Positions 12,994 through 25,200 of a stretch of DNA of 64,000 bases are shown piece by piece. Below the pieces are notes generated by a model. That model saw nothing but the letters and a program-made list of their open reading frames with translations, was not told the DNA's origin and made no database searches. The position numbers were made by a program, and so were the translations under genes. Source of the DNA: Melieria omissa (lineage: Eukaryota > Arthropoda > Insecta > Diptera > Ulidiidae); the NCBI GenBank assembly GCA_963971225.1, contig OZ020268.1:112374830-112438829 (forward strand), read 5' to 3'. Position 1 is the first letter of the stretch, and each line of letters starts with the position of its first letter.

Positions 12994-14006
12994 TTGATTT
13001 CTATTCCTCTTTCGTCTTTGATATCCTGTAGTTGCGATGAGACAGTTTGACTTTTCTCCGCTCATCTCTGTCGGAGTTTCCCTTTTCTAAGGAATTAATT
13101 TTCCTAAGAAAAAAAAAACAAACAGCATCGAGAAGGGAAGTAAAGTTAGAAGAAAATTTCTTGTTAAGATTTATCACATTATTATTACTGACGAATTATG
13201 GAAGATGGAAAGGTACGTTAAGACAATTCTGTTGTTCCATTTCAAAAATCTCTCGCACTAAGAGGCTTGTCAACAATTGTCGAGGCTAGATTTTTTAATC
13301 GATAGTATACCGATAGTTTATTTTAACATATACGCCCGACACCTTGATGCCACAGCTAAAGAATGATTGATGACAATTTCTAAATAAACTGGGAGAACTT
13401 ATTTCGTAAGTGTTACATAGGATTCTAAGTCACAAAGGCATTGAAAATACTTACCTCCTAGCAAATAGCTACCGAAAGGACTACTTATAGATCCAGAAAC
13501 AATGCAGTGTCTTCTATAGAAAACTACCTGATAGCTGTATTAGGGAATGCTTAATTATTTGGGAATACCAAAGTTTTGCAGGACAATGAGCTTAGAGTCC
13601 AAAAGGCCAATAAGTTCTTCATCCTTCAAAGGTTGTTTAACTCAAGCTAAATAAAAGGCGATTTAATATCACTGGATATTTGATTGGGCATGTCCGCTCA
13701 TTTATCATCGCAGTAAATTATCACTTAAACCTTTTCGCAGAAGGAAAGCATATTGCATTAGTTATGGGTGAACTCGTACCACCCGTTTGTTGATTACATT
13801 TGTTCCAAATCTTCTGATCAAATGTTGCTTTTAGTAATAAACCGCAATGTCTATAGTGAAATTATACCAATGTCTGTCACATTGGCTGAATGTTTTGAAA
13901 ATTTCAGTTGATTTTCGTTCGTGGAATCACTGTCGTAATCATTTCAAAATTCTCTATTACAAAATTTTCCAACCCTTTCGTACTTCCAGTGTTGGAGACC
14001 GAAGTT

Positions 14007-15102
14007 ATGCAGCAGCCCAACTTGTCCGAACGCACCGGCAACGACGACTTCGATCCGTACGTTTGCGCACTGACGGCCGAGATGAAGCTCATCGCCAAGG
14101 AAGAGCTGCACGAGGACGACAATATACGGCGACAGGCGTTGGCACAGTTCCGCGAGTGGATCGCCAAGCATCCGCACATCAAAAAGTGCCGCACCGATTC
14201 GGTGTTCCTGCTGCGATTCTTGCGCACCAAGAAGTTCTCGGTGGCGTCGGCGTGCGAAATGCTCGAGCGCTATCTCACCATACGTCAGCTCTTTCCGCAG
14301 TGGTTCACCAAGCTGGACATCGACGACCCGGCGATCAGCGAGATCTTCGACAACGGGTACCTGGTGCCGCTGCCGCAGCGCGACGAACAGGGCCGCCAGG
14401 TGATTCTCTCGGTGGCGGGCAAATTCGATCCCTACAAGTTCACATCGGTGCAGATGGCGCGCGTGCACTCGCTGATCTGCGAGGCGCTGCTGGACGATGA
14501 GAACTCGCAGGTGGCGGGCTATGTATACGTGAACGACGAGAGCGGCATGAACATGGGCTTCGTCAGTCTGTGGTCGCTGACGGACCTGCGCAACATGGTC
14601 AAGTGCATACAGGTGAGTGCGTGGGATTGGGACAGAAGTTTGTACCGACATTGGCCCTTCTCTTTGCAGAACTCGACGCCAATGCGCCACAAGGAGACGC
14701 ACTTTGTCAATATCCCACACTATGCCAATCGCATTATTGAGCTGGGCGTGTCCATGCTGAGCGAGAAGCTGAAGAAGCGCATTATGGTAAGCGGTGCCAC
14801 GATCGCGACATGCGAACAACTACAGACTGACTCGAAATTGTTCGCAGGTGCACAAGTCCGTTGACTCGCTCAAGACGAAAATCAGCTTGGACATATTGCC
14901 GAAGGAGTATGGCGGCAGCGTGCCCCTGGCCGATATGATCAAGCAGTTCAAGGCAAAGCTGCAGCAGAAGCGAGCCGCCATTTTGGCGCTGGACGACATG
15001 TTCATCGAGGTGACGAAGGATGTGGCCAACTTCGCTGGGAACGACATCGGCGACATCGATGCGGGCGTTGTGGGCAGCTTCAGAAAGTTGGAGGTAGACT
15101 AG
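14007..15102 (+). CDS. CRAL-TRIO (SEC14-like) lipid-transfer protein, alpha-TTP/clavesin-like
   Basis: Exons 14007-14612, 14670-14786 and 14848-15102 join in frame (606+117+255 nt) to give 325 residues. Donors are GTGAGT and GTAAGC; acceptors are TTTGCAG and TTCGCAG. The N-terminal CRAL-TRIO-N helices ([28 protein letters not shown]) are followed by the SEC14 lobe ([34 protein letters not shown]). Members carry a hydrophobic ligand (retinoid, tocopherol or phosphoinositide) between membranes in the cytosol; this one's ligand cannot be read from sequence. The start Met lies just after a likely 5' UTR acceptor (TACTTCCAG, ending 13989), so an upstream non-coding exon exists but was not located. 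The length is normal and nothing is broken. Confidence 0.93.
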
Positions 15103-15448
15103 AAGAAAACCATGAACTCGCAAGAAGACGTAGGGACCACATGACAATCTCCGCAACTTCGTGCTCCTATCATAGTATTTAATCTAATGTTAATGCGAAC
15201 TTTCACGCAAGCATCCGTTTTTACTGTTAATGTTTTATTAAAGCAAATGTTGAAGTTGGAAAGTATGCCGAGCGTAGAGTACGCGTAGTTGTGAGTTGAC
15301 CGCTCACTCGTGCAGGCGTAGAGTAGACAGATTTGAGAAGCACCCATCGGTAAATGATATGTTTTGTTCTTTTTAATTGTATGCGTGTATAGTTTATTAA
15401 TTTATGACATAAAATATTGCGAAGTGTTTGCACAAAAATTAGTATTTA

Positions 15449-15454
15449 AATAAA
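15449..15454 (+). terminator. Polyadenylation signal of the CRAL-TRIO gene
   Basis: AATAAA lies 347 nt after the stop codon. The convergent LRR gene stops at 15673, so the 3' UTRs of the two genes may abut or overlap. Confidence 0.5.
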
Positions 15455-15672
15455 ACCAATACTATACTTTGTAGAAACTCCACTCCCGATGCATTTTAAC
15501 ATACATAATCACATCAACCACTCGACAGTGCACAAAGAGCTGTTTATGTAATGACTGTGTTTTGCAAAACAAAAAAACCTTCCCGTTGAAACACACAGGT
15601 GAGACACTGTGTTTTCCGAACTGATTTAAATTTTAAATATGTAAATATTTCAACTTTTCCGAACTGTGCGTC

Positions 15673-18600
15673 CTACGATTCAACGACCATATCCAATTTG
15701 GCCGACTGGCTGGTCGTTGTTTCGCCGTGCGGCCCGTGGCGTGGCGTCGTCGAGTAAATGTGCTTCAAGTATAAATTGAAATAATCAGTATAGTTCATGG
15801 GCGTGGAAATGCGATGCTTGCGCACGGGTAGCCTTGGTGACAGCGACAGCATGCTGGCCCATTGTCCGTCGCAGAGATCGTCGTAGCGCAGCAGGCCCAC
15901 CTCGTGGCCGCCCAGGTTGCCGGGACCGCGGCACATAACCATTTGGCCATCCCACAGCTTGGTCACGTGCTCACGTATCCAGCGCGCCAAATAGAGGGCG
16001 CGACAGTCGCAATGCCAAGGATTCTTATCCAGCTTGACGGCCAGCAGCTTGTCGAGGCCGTGCAGAGCGCCGTGTGGCAGATACTGCAACTTGTTGGAAT
16101 CGATCCGACTGAAGAGTAGAGAGAGAGAGAAAGAGAGAGAGTGTTATGAAATTATACATAGATACATAGTATAGGTGGAAATCCATCAACAATTGCTGAT
16201 TGACGGTTGAATTGGATGCAAGACCGTTAAAATTAAACAAGTTGAAAAGCTAATAACACATTATAAGTTTTCACTTTGCAACTCTAAACTACTACAGATA
16301 GAGATCCTGGCCTTTTATTACTGAGTAAAGAAATATATAGATAGATAGAACAGATTTTTATACTTTAAACTAGTAAAGTACCTGGATTGCATAGTAAAGA
16401 TGTTAATTAATGTATTGTAAAATTTTCGATTTCTAATACTTTAAGCAGACAAAGATATAAGTAGTTCATGAACTGTATAGTAAAGATTTCAAGTAGTGTG
16501 TCAAGAAATTGTCGATTTGTTATACTGTGCACTGGGACGTCAGGACTAAGGTGTGGTTTTTATAGAAAGTATTTCTGATCACAATCGCTGGAAGAAACCA
16601 ACTGGAAGAATTGAATCGTTACCTTTTCTTTACTGTTCATTGAAATTTATTCTACAATGTCAATATCGCAATGAAATTTGTTATAAAACTTCCTTGTCAC
16701 TACTGCGGGTCAGTGTGTTGAAGAACAAGTCTCGACATAGTAAACATCAAACCAAGAAAACACGAATTGTTCTTTTGATTGGTCCTGGTGTCTTCTTCTT
16801 CTTCTTGACTGACACGACAGCCCGATTACGAGACTACGGCCTAGCTACCCGCAACCAACAGTGTTGTGCGTGCGAATGTTTTTACAAGGTTGGAAGGGAC
16901 CTACAGTTTTATGCCGATTCCGAACGGCGAGTTGGGAGCTTTTTCATAGGCAATTTTACTCTCAGAGGTTTGCCATTTCCTGCTGAGAGGACAGCCGCCG
17001 AAAGAAAAATTGGTGTTTTTCTTTTTTCTTCGGTGTTAATGCAACGGAGTATTGAACTCACGGAGTCTTGACTCGCGGCCCAACGCATTAGCCAGCTGAG
17101 CTACGGCGGCTTGGTCCTGGTGTGGCTTCAATCAAAACACTCGCGTTTACTTAAAACATTCATCGAGAAAATATGCTATACTTATCTATCTAACAGATTG
17201 GCCCGGCCAATTTAATGGTTCATGTCTTCGTGACTAGTGTCATGACAAGTCAATATGCATATATGTTTTGCTAGATTCGATTGACAATCGCTAGAGAGAT
17301 TGACAATATTTTAGCAGCGTTTTTGGTCAAATAATTCTTACGGTCAAACACCACAGTTTTGAAGTGATTCTTACAGTTTCTCGAGGTTTTTCAACGGCGC
17401 GAAAGCCTGTGCATCGAAATGTTTCAGTACGTTGTTGTTCAGCATTAGATTCTTGAGATTGGTGAGGCCTTGAAAGTCGTTTGCGTCCAGCGTGGTGAGG
17501 TTGTTCGAGAAGAATGTTAGGCGCACCAGTGACACGGCATTGCTGAACAGACCGTCCGGTATGTGTGACAGCACGTTTTGGCCCAAAAATAGTTCGCGCA
17601 GCTGCACCAGCTCGGCGAATGCGCGTTCGTCAATCTAGAAAATATTTGGAGGAAGTAGATTTTTCTTCACACACACACACACAATGCTTACCCACGCAAT
17701 GCGGTTCATAGTCAAGTCGAGGGTGACCAGCTGTGACAGATTCTCGAAAATGGTTGCGGAAATGGTCGTGATGCGATTGTTGTGCAATATTAATGTGTGC
17801 AGGCTTTTCAAGCCGGAGAAAAAATCATCGGAGATGCTGGCTGCGTTTCAATTAAGTTTAATGGGCCCTGAAGCCACTTCAGCAGTTAATGCAAAAACCC
17901 CACATGCGCACTTACAGATGACATTCCATGAGAAATCGAGCATTTTCAGCTTCTCCAGATACTTCATGCTGCCCGACTGCAGTGTTGTGATCTCGTTGCG
18001 TGACATGTCCAGTTCTTCCAATGCCAATTGGTCGCGCAGCAGGTCCGGCGGAAAGGCTTTAATCTTATTGTCGCACAAATTGATGATGGTTAGGCGCTGC
18101 GCGTGGTTGAAAACGCTGGCCGGCAGCTCGCCAACTACGTTGTGGCTGATATCGAGCAGATTGAGGTTGCGCAGTTTCCAGAACACGCGCGCATCCAAGT
18201 CTTCCAGCTGGTTGTTCTGAATGCGCCTGAATGAGTGGTGTGGTGGGAAAAGTCGCGCTTGCATTAGGAACTTTAGAAAACTTGTTGTTGGTGTCAATGT
18301 TCGGTCTTACAATTGCACCAGACTGTCCAGGTCGCGGAACAAATCGAAGGGCAGAAAGTCCAGCTGGTTGTTGGACAAGTCCAGTTCCTGCAGCAGCGTC
18401 AGGCCGCGAAATGTGTCCTTGTGCAACGTGGACAAGTAGTTTCGCGAAAGATCACTTTGTCATAGAAAATGTTTAATCATTAAATGCAACGCATTTACAC
18501 CTCGAGACCGACGAGTACGCTTACATGGAGACCATGTTCATGGGAATGACCTGCGTGACGGGCACCGTCTTGAAGTTGGTGTTCCAGCAGGTGAAGCTCT

Positions 18601-19039
18601 TGGTGTCCGGATTGCAGCGACATACGCTCGACGTGCAGTGGTTCCACTCGCTTTGGGTGCCCGGCGCCAGCCGCCATACGGGCTGCTCCACCGAGCGCAG
18701 ACGGCGTTCGATGGTGCGTTCAATCTGACGCACACGCCGGTTCAAATCAAACTCCATATGCAGCGGCACCATGTCGGTGGCACTGTCGTCAGCTGGCCAA
18801 TCCTTTTTCCCATCCCTGCCCGGGGTCGGCATGCTCTTCGTCAGCATAATCAGCTGCGACACAATCTTCAGCGCCTCGCAAGCATTGATGGTGCAATTCT
18901 TCGAGTCGGACAGTATGATCGGCAGCAGGTGGTGTTGGCGGAATTGGTCGAGGCTTTCGGCGGGAAAGGACTGCGACTGCGACTGCGCCTGCCCGAGCCA
19001 GAGCATCCACACAAACACAAACACGCGACACAACAACAT
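15673..19039 (-). CDS. Secreted leucine-rich-repeat protein, six exons
   Basis: Minus-strand exons 19039-18525, 18454-18311, 18226-17916, 17840-17692, 17634-17375 and 16108-15673 join in frame (1815 nt, 604 residues) with GTAAGN donors throughout. Residues 1 to about 20 (MLLCRVFVFVWMLWLGQAQS) form a signal peptide. A Cys-rich N-cap (HCTSSVCRCNP...CWN) follows, then about a dozen LRRs of the form LxxLDLSxNxLxxLP. It ends with a classical LRR C-cap (NPWHCDCRALYLARWI...MCRGPG...DDLC) and a 60-residue tail. No membrane span or GPI signal is evident, so a secreted matrix or ligand-binding protein is likely. An upstream in-frame Met exists at 19150 but precedes the TATA box. I do not recognise the specific orthologue. 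Confidence 0.9.
16792..17110 (-). mobile_element. tRNA-derived SINE in an LRR-gene intron
   Basis: A 319 bp insertion flanked by a perfect 13 bp target duplication, TTGGTCCTGGTGT (16779-16791 and 17111-17123). On the minus strand it starts with a tRNA-like head: A box TAGCTCAGCTGGCTAATGCG and B box GAGTTCAATACTC. It then has a unique body and ends in a (GAA)n tail. The body is shared with the copy near 23.65 kb (GTTCGGAATCGGC..ACTGTAGGTCCC). Confidence 0.85.
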
Positions 19040-19121
19040 TCTCCGGAGACCGAAATATCGAAATACCTTAGGCGTGAGCGAAGCCACTTTTGGACTGTGC
19101 CGAATTGCGACAAAGCGATGC

Positions 19122-19131
19122 GCTTTTATAT
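19122..19131 (-). promoter_or_regulatory. TATA box of the LRR gene
   Basis: The minus strand reads CATATAAAAG about 85 nt upstream of the chosen start codon. This puts transcription initiation near 19095, leaves a short 5' UTR, and supports Met at 19039 over the upstream in-frame Met at 19150. Confidence 0.6.
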
Positions 19132-19201
19132 GCAACATTTTCGTGCCCAATATGCTAATGACGACGAGGGAGGCTGCATTGTTGGGCTACTTGTTCTAAT
19201 T

Positions 19202-19591
19202 GAGTAAACGTCAGAATTTAGTGCGCATTTGCATTTTGCTTTCTTGAAATTAGTACTAAATGCCGGCTGGAACAGAACGAACATGTGTCGGTGAGTGCGT
19301 GAGGCAGCAATGCGCCGTGGGGGTGTATGATGCATAGTTGGCGAAAAGAGGCCAATGAATTTTGAATGTCAATAACGACTTAGTGGAAGTGAACAGCGGA
19401 ATATCTCGGTCAATATACTCGTTTGCAATTCTAAGCGAATGTAAGAAAACTTGAAAACAGCGCACTGACTAAGCAAAGAGAGCAACATGAGATTTTGGCG
19501 TAGAAAGCAGAGTTAGATAGTCAAGTTAGGTTAGCTCGGGAGATGGCTCAATATGTATACGGATAACGAGCTCGGGAAATCATTTAAAAAA
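19202..19591. other. Intergenic stretch upstream of the LRR gene
   Basis: No gene recognised. This is presumably the promoter-proximal region of the LRR gene transcribed leftward. Confidence 0.35.
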
Positions 19592-20562
19592 GTAAGGGAG
19601 AGGGCTGGGTTGTGAACCGGGTTTTGTTTTTTGGCTCTAACTTTTCTCAGATTAAAGATATCGACAAATCGAAGATACCGTTGGAAAGGTAAATATAAAA
19701 CGCAACTTTTTTATGAAGACGGATTACTGTTTCGATTGATATTTTACTTCATACGTCCAATTTTCTAAGGACGTGATTTTTCGCTTTTCCAAAACAGTGG
19801 CTGGGTTGTGAACCATCTGGAAAATCTCTATTAAAGTCGGAAAATACGAAGAAAACACCCATAATTTTTAAGTAAGTTGAGAATTTATTTAATCAGGAGG
19901 CCTCAAGAGGTGAAAAAAAGTTATAATGACGCCACTTTGGCCAAAAAATTGCAACAAATGCAAGTGCTCAATTTTTTGAATTTTTATCCTAATCGGTGTC
20001 GCAATGTTTGCATGTGAAATACGAACGCGTTCTCGCATTGGCCCACTTCAAATGAACTCACCGAAATCGAGTGAAATAACATAAAATTACTTTATTTTAA
20101 TATATCCGTCTATACTTGACAGTGTTAGAACAAATGTAGTACGAAAAACAGGTGGTTCATAACCCAGCCACCTCAGTGGTTCACAGCCCAACCACGATGC
20201 CATTTTGGAAACTTTAAAATAAACGACACTTCCAATCATAATTCGACATAAACAAATATTGCATCGTAAAATATAATCAAAACACTAAATAAACATGTAT
20301 TACACTGTCCTTTGTGCAATAAGCTCAGTCACTTGGATAGCACTTTAAAAAAAGCAAACAAGTTTTCGCAGTCGATTTTCAAACACGATGTCTGTAGCTG
20401 ACACAAGCAATACGTGTTTTCACTTCGGTGTAACCATAAAAGTAGAGTCATATCAAAAGACAAACTTGACAGTTGAAAGATTGGCGATATGTCAATTAGG
20501 GAAAGAAAAAACGGTAGTGGTTCACAACCCAGCCTGGTTCACAACCCAGCCCTCTCCCTTAC
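19592..20562. mobile_element. 971 bp inverted-repeat DNA element, copy 1
   Basis: Ends are inverted copies of GTAAGGGAGAGGGCTGGG. A TA occurs at each end (TA/AGGGAG and CTCCCT/TA) and may be the target duplication. Inside, the 16-mer GGTTCACAACCCAGCC or its complement occurs six times: 19603-19618, 19799-19814, 20154-20169, 20178-20193, 20519-20534 and 20536-20551. An inverted second copy lies at 56913-57894. A short open frame near 20388-20600 has a counterpart in copy 2, but I see no transposase motif. Its superfamily is not clear to me. Confidence 0.75.
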
Positions 20563-22247
20563 TTGTATCACTGTCTTGGCAGATACCTAAGCTATTTTAA
20601 AATAGATCGTCAGCTTGGGATCTCAGCAGTAACCAATGCGAACTTTTTTAAAAAATGTTTCTTTGCTTATTCTGAATGGTGATCTACAGGAATTTCGAGA
20701 AAGAGAATGTATTTGTTTGTAGAATGCTTCGCCAATGGAAGTAATAGCTATATTAAAGAGTCTCTTGTTTTGGGAATAATTTCTTATGGAAAAAATCTCT
20801 TATGGGAACAATTTCTTTGGGAACAAACTCTTTGGAAACATTTCTTTACTTCGAATATTCATTGAGATTCGAATGGCAACCAAAGCCCTCAACAAAATCA
20901 GCACCATCTAAAGATTCAGCTATTCATGCCTTCAGAACGTTGTTCCCATTTAAGGTACCAAACGACAGCGACATCAAAGACGGTGCACGGCGCTATCGCT
21001 CTCTAAATTAATAACTACGGCAGGCATATCTCTTGCTAGTTACTTATAATTTGATAACTTGATAGAGGGAAAGTATTACTTGTATCCTAGCAAAAGTTCT
21101 CTTCTTCTTCCGTCAAGTGTAAGTGTACCGGAACACATGGCTCGATTAGCAAAGTCAGCTGGACTTAAGATAAGACTGTGTTTTGACCATTGTGTAAGAT
21201 CACTACTGCTTGGTGAATGAGACTTCTGCTGAAATAGCATCGGTGAGGAGAAGAAGAAAGACACTCATCTAATCACTAACCAGCTTTCTGCAGATGGAAC
21301 TGGAAAACCTGTGGGTTCTTTTCTCAATGATATCGATGGTATTAAATGATCTAATACAAGAGACTTATTATAACATTAATTTAGAATCTTTTAGAATCAC
21401 CTTCCCTTCTTTATGGCATCACAGTGAACCTATTTGTCGGGCAACTGTTGGGGTTTTGTGCAATTTCTGTGCTTTATTAGTATCTTTGTTTTGACCACCT
21501 AACCTAAAAAAGTGGTAGTCGTGGTTTTTTTCTATTAAATCAGGTAACAAATTGAAGATTGCTCTTAAAAGTCAAAAAAGTTTTCGTTTTTTGAGTTTGT
21601 TATATTGAAAGTAGGTTGTTTCTCAGTAATAATGGTTTAATCAGCGATTTGGTCTTGATTCGGAGAATTAGAGAACTTATTTCGATGCAATAAGACATTA
21701 AAGATATTCACACAAAAAAATGCTTTTTCACAATGACGGTTTCGACCTAATGACCTATTCGGTTTGCAAGAATCTCGCATCATGAGTGAGCAATGCAATT
21801 TGGTCAAAAGCATAAAATAGTTGCAATTATTTCTGCCCTAAAATGCCATTAATGGCGACCACATCTTTCGGTATGTGTTCATAGTCTTGTAAACCAGAGA
21901 CACTTGCACGAAATTGATAAATTTACAATGACTCAATCTTGTTTTAGATAATTTTCCACCAACAACCACACTGAATTCTTTGCAGATGGTGTTGTTGGCG
22001 AGGTGTAGCAAAAATGCGTGATTATTTATTCTTAAAATTGATAGCAATGTCGAAGGGGCACTTTAGTTGGGCACGAAGATTCGAGCGATACATTTGCGAC
22101 TGACCGAAAGTGAAGTGGGACATTAATGTTAACCAATCAATCAAATTATTAATTAAATAATAATTTTAAATTAATCCATACTAACTGATTTGAGAGAAAA
22201 ATAATTAGAAGTGCCACAACTAATTGATTTGTTTTCAAACGATCTTC
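20563..22247. other. Intergenic stretch before the cadherin gene
   Basis: Short ORFs only, without recognisable domains. The last few hundred bases are AT-rich and probably contain the cadherin promoter and 5' UTR, but no clear TATA or initiator stands out. Confidence 0.35.
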
Positions 22248-25200
22248 ATGATGACTCATCTATATTGGAGCGTTTTGCTGCTCATCATTTGCACATCCAG
22301 GACGGTTAATTCGCTCGATGATGTCGTAGGTGTGTGGTTCGGTGCATTGCATTTTCAAGCAAGCACTACGAAACTCGAAAGGGTTAAATCTTTATGTTCA
22401 ATAGACATATTTTTGCCCTATCACCGTCCTTGCTGCAGCATTTCGCCCGCACATAACCTAATAAAAGTTTCTGCTGACATGCCGCATTGACTCTTGGGTA
22501 CATTGCAAACATTTGCTTTTCTTATCTCTTCGTTTGGCGTTTGTAAATTTCTAGATTGCACCAACGAAGATATTGTGACATCGATTTTCAACGATGCCAT
22601 CGATCTAACGTTCAGCGGCTCCATTCGAATTTATACAAATGTCACCATCAACGCGATACTGTCCTCCACCAACAACGAGTTCGAGAAGAAATACATTGAC
22701 GCGCGTCTGGAGGTTGTGGAAGGGAACGTCAGCAAAAATTTGATCATATTCACCACTGATGACTTTGCGCGCTATGCCGTCGAGCAGTCGGCGGTGCGCA
22801 TAACGCTGAAAATCACCTTCGGCTGTGACATGGGCAGAGAACGCACTTTGGTGAGCAGTGAACACCAATTAACGCAGCGACAGTTGTGATTGTGTTACGC
22901 GCGCATTTCAGATTTTCTTTCAGCCCATCAAAGAGGGCAACTACTATCGGCCTAAGTTCACGCAGGACGTTTACGAGATCGTAATGCCCACGCCCATATT
23001 TGCCGGATTCGACTTGACCAGTTTTGTGGAGATTGCCGCACGCGACGACGATCTCACCAATAACCAGTTGAACTTTACTGCAGCGAACGCGGAGCAAAAC
23101 AACATCATTGTGGGCACCAAGAATCAGACCAGCGCCGATAGCAAAATCTTTTTTGCCAGCGTGACACTAACGCGAATTTATTTGGCGCTGCCAAATACGA
23201 TAACATTTCAAATAATCGCCACGGTGAGTGGGCATATCACTTAATTTTAAGCTATTTGAACTGTAGCCCCTCTTGACTGGGCCGTCTTTAGTTACTTTTG
23301 CCATAAATTTAACTACCCTTGCAAAAATGGCTTTGGTCTACCGTAGACAAAGTAGTCATTCCCCATGCAATGAATATAAAGTCACTGTAGAGATCCAAAG
23401 ACTGGTCAGTCGATCAAATCTCAGTTCTCAATTCTTTAAATAAACAGCATAACATTTTTGCAGTGTCGCGTTTTTCCGATCATAGTAGCCGACATGTAGT
23501 CATTTGTTATCAGTGAGAAGGCTGCGTGCCCATAATTTTATCTATGTCAGAAAATAACATGACTGGGACAATCAATCAACCAAAACAAAACGTTTTCGGT
23601 TCTAAACTGCGGCGTTTGAGTGTCACAATGTTCTAAGTAATTAAATGAATTAGTCGGCCTCGATAGTCCAGCAGGTAGCGCGCAGGGTTCTCATACCAAG
23701 GCCCAAGGTTCAATTCCTGGCTGGGGCTGGTAAAACGCTCATCTACTTCTATCGCTATCCACATGAAGGAGATGAGAATTACAAGAATCGCACAAGTGCG
23801 CTCTTGGCAGGCAATGACAAGACCTCCAAGTGTGAACGAAAAACTGCCAATCGGCGTTCGGATTCGGCGTTAAACTGTAGGTCCCCTCCCCCTCGCTTTC
23901 TCCATCCGCTTGAAATGTCAAATGTCTGCTGTAACATATGTTGGAAAGAGCAGTGTTGCATACACATTTCAAAACGGGTGAAATATGAGATATTACTCTC
24001 ATTTTCCTTTCCTATCCCCATGGGTATAGTACAATGGTTCGAAATGGACTGAGCGCTATGGAATCACATGACACACCACATCACAATTAAATGAAACTAG
24101 CAAAATTCACCTGTCAACAGGGGATATCACTGATAATTGTGCGGCTGATGAGCTTGTCAAAGTAATTACTTTGCGTCCATCAAAGTATTTCTAAACCCGC
24201 CTAAAACATCGATTAGTAAATGTATCGGGTAAATGTATTTTATAATCGGCACCAGTCTAGCAGGAACCCTGGACTGGATCAAGTCCTATGTCAACAACCT
24301 ACATAGAGAACGTTGGTCTAGCTTGGGAAGCTGTAAAACTGCCAAGTGTTTTGTGAAAAGCCCGAACAGGAAAGCAGGGAACTTCCTTCAGGATCTGAGA
24401 AGGAAAGACCTCCTGAGAAGGAAAGACCATGGGGGCGATATATGGCCAACATGGGCATCATCGAAGATCCGACTTGCGTGTCTTGCCTGGAGGAGGTAGA
24501 TAGTACAGAGCACTTTCTCTGTGCATGTCCGGCCTTCTCTACAACGAGATTGCGCACGCTGGGTTCAGATGTCATGAGAATGGACGATGTTCATTCTCTC
24601 GCCCTGTGTGATCTTCTGAGATGCATTAATGAGTCCGGGAAATATGCACAGGAGAATTCATAACTCCCTCTCCCCTTCCACCCACTTTCTCTTTTTCTTT
24701 TCCCATTTCCATTTCCTCTATCAACCTTTTTCCTGAGCCCTAAGTACAATGGGCTATAGAGCCTGAGGGCTTGGGGGTAATGACCTCCCTTAGGTTATTT
24801 CCTCGGCTCCCCTTCACATCCATCCATCCAACCAAATGTATCGGGGTAATCAAAAATTAAATTTAAAATTCAAGTTAAGCTAAAATAGTTAACGAGGCAT
24901 TGCAACGTTAATAGACAAACCCAGGGACTTGATGGTTTCTTTTAATGACTTTTGTCAAATCTGCGAGTTGTGCGAAAGAAGTCCTGTATTGCATGTGTCA
25001 TTCTTCTGCATTTGTTCTCTTAAGTGGCTCCGTGTTCTACACTTTGACGGTTTTCTTGTCGACCTTTAGATCGACTTGGCCCGCTTAAGAAATCAGAGTT
25101 TCTTTGAAGAGACACCAAAATGTAAACCTACCAAATATCGGTTTACAATTTGAATTTTTGACCTACTTTAAAGAGACTTAAAATTGATTCCTTATCATAT

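Noticed and set aside
13944..14819. 291-codon minus-strand ORF opposite the CRAL-TRIO gene
   Set aside because: Shadow ORF caused by the GC-rich codon bias of the real exon; no domain.
18868..19207. Several overlapping ORFs on both strands opposite the LRR first exon
   Set aside because: Shadows of a GC-richer coding exon in other frames.
23650..23725. Possible tRNA gene with A and B boxes
   Set aside because: Acceptor stem does not close, and the body downstream matches the SINE at 16792-17110.
24346..24663. Possible host zinc-binding gene (CVSCLEE..HFLCAC)
   Set aside because: It is the 3' end of a LINE with target duplications, inside the cadherin intron.
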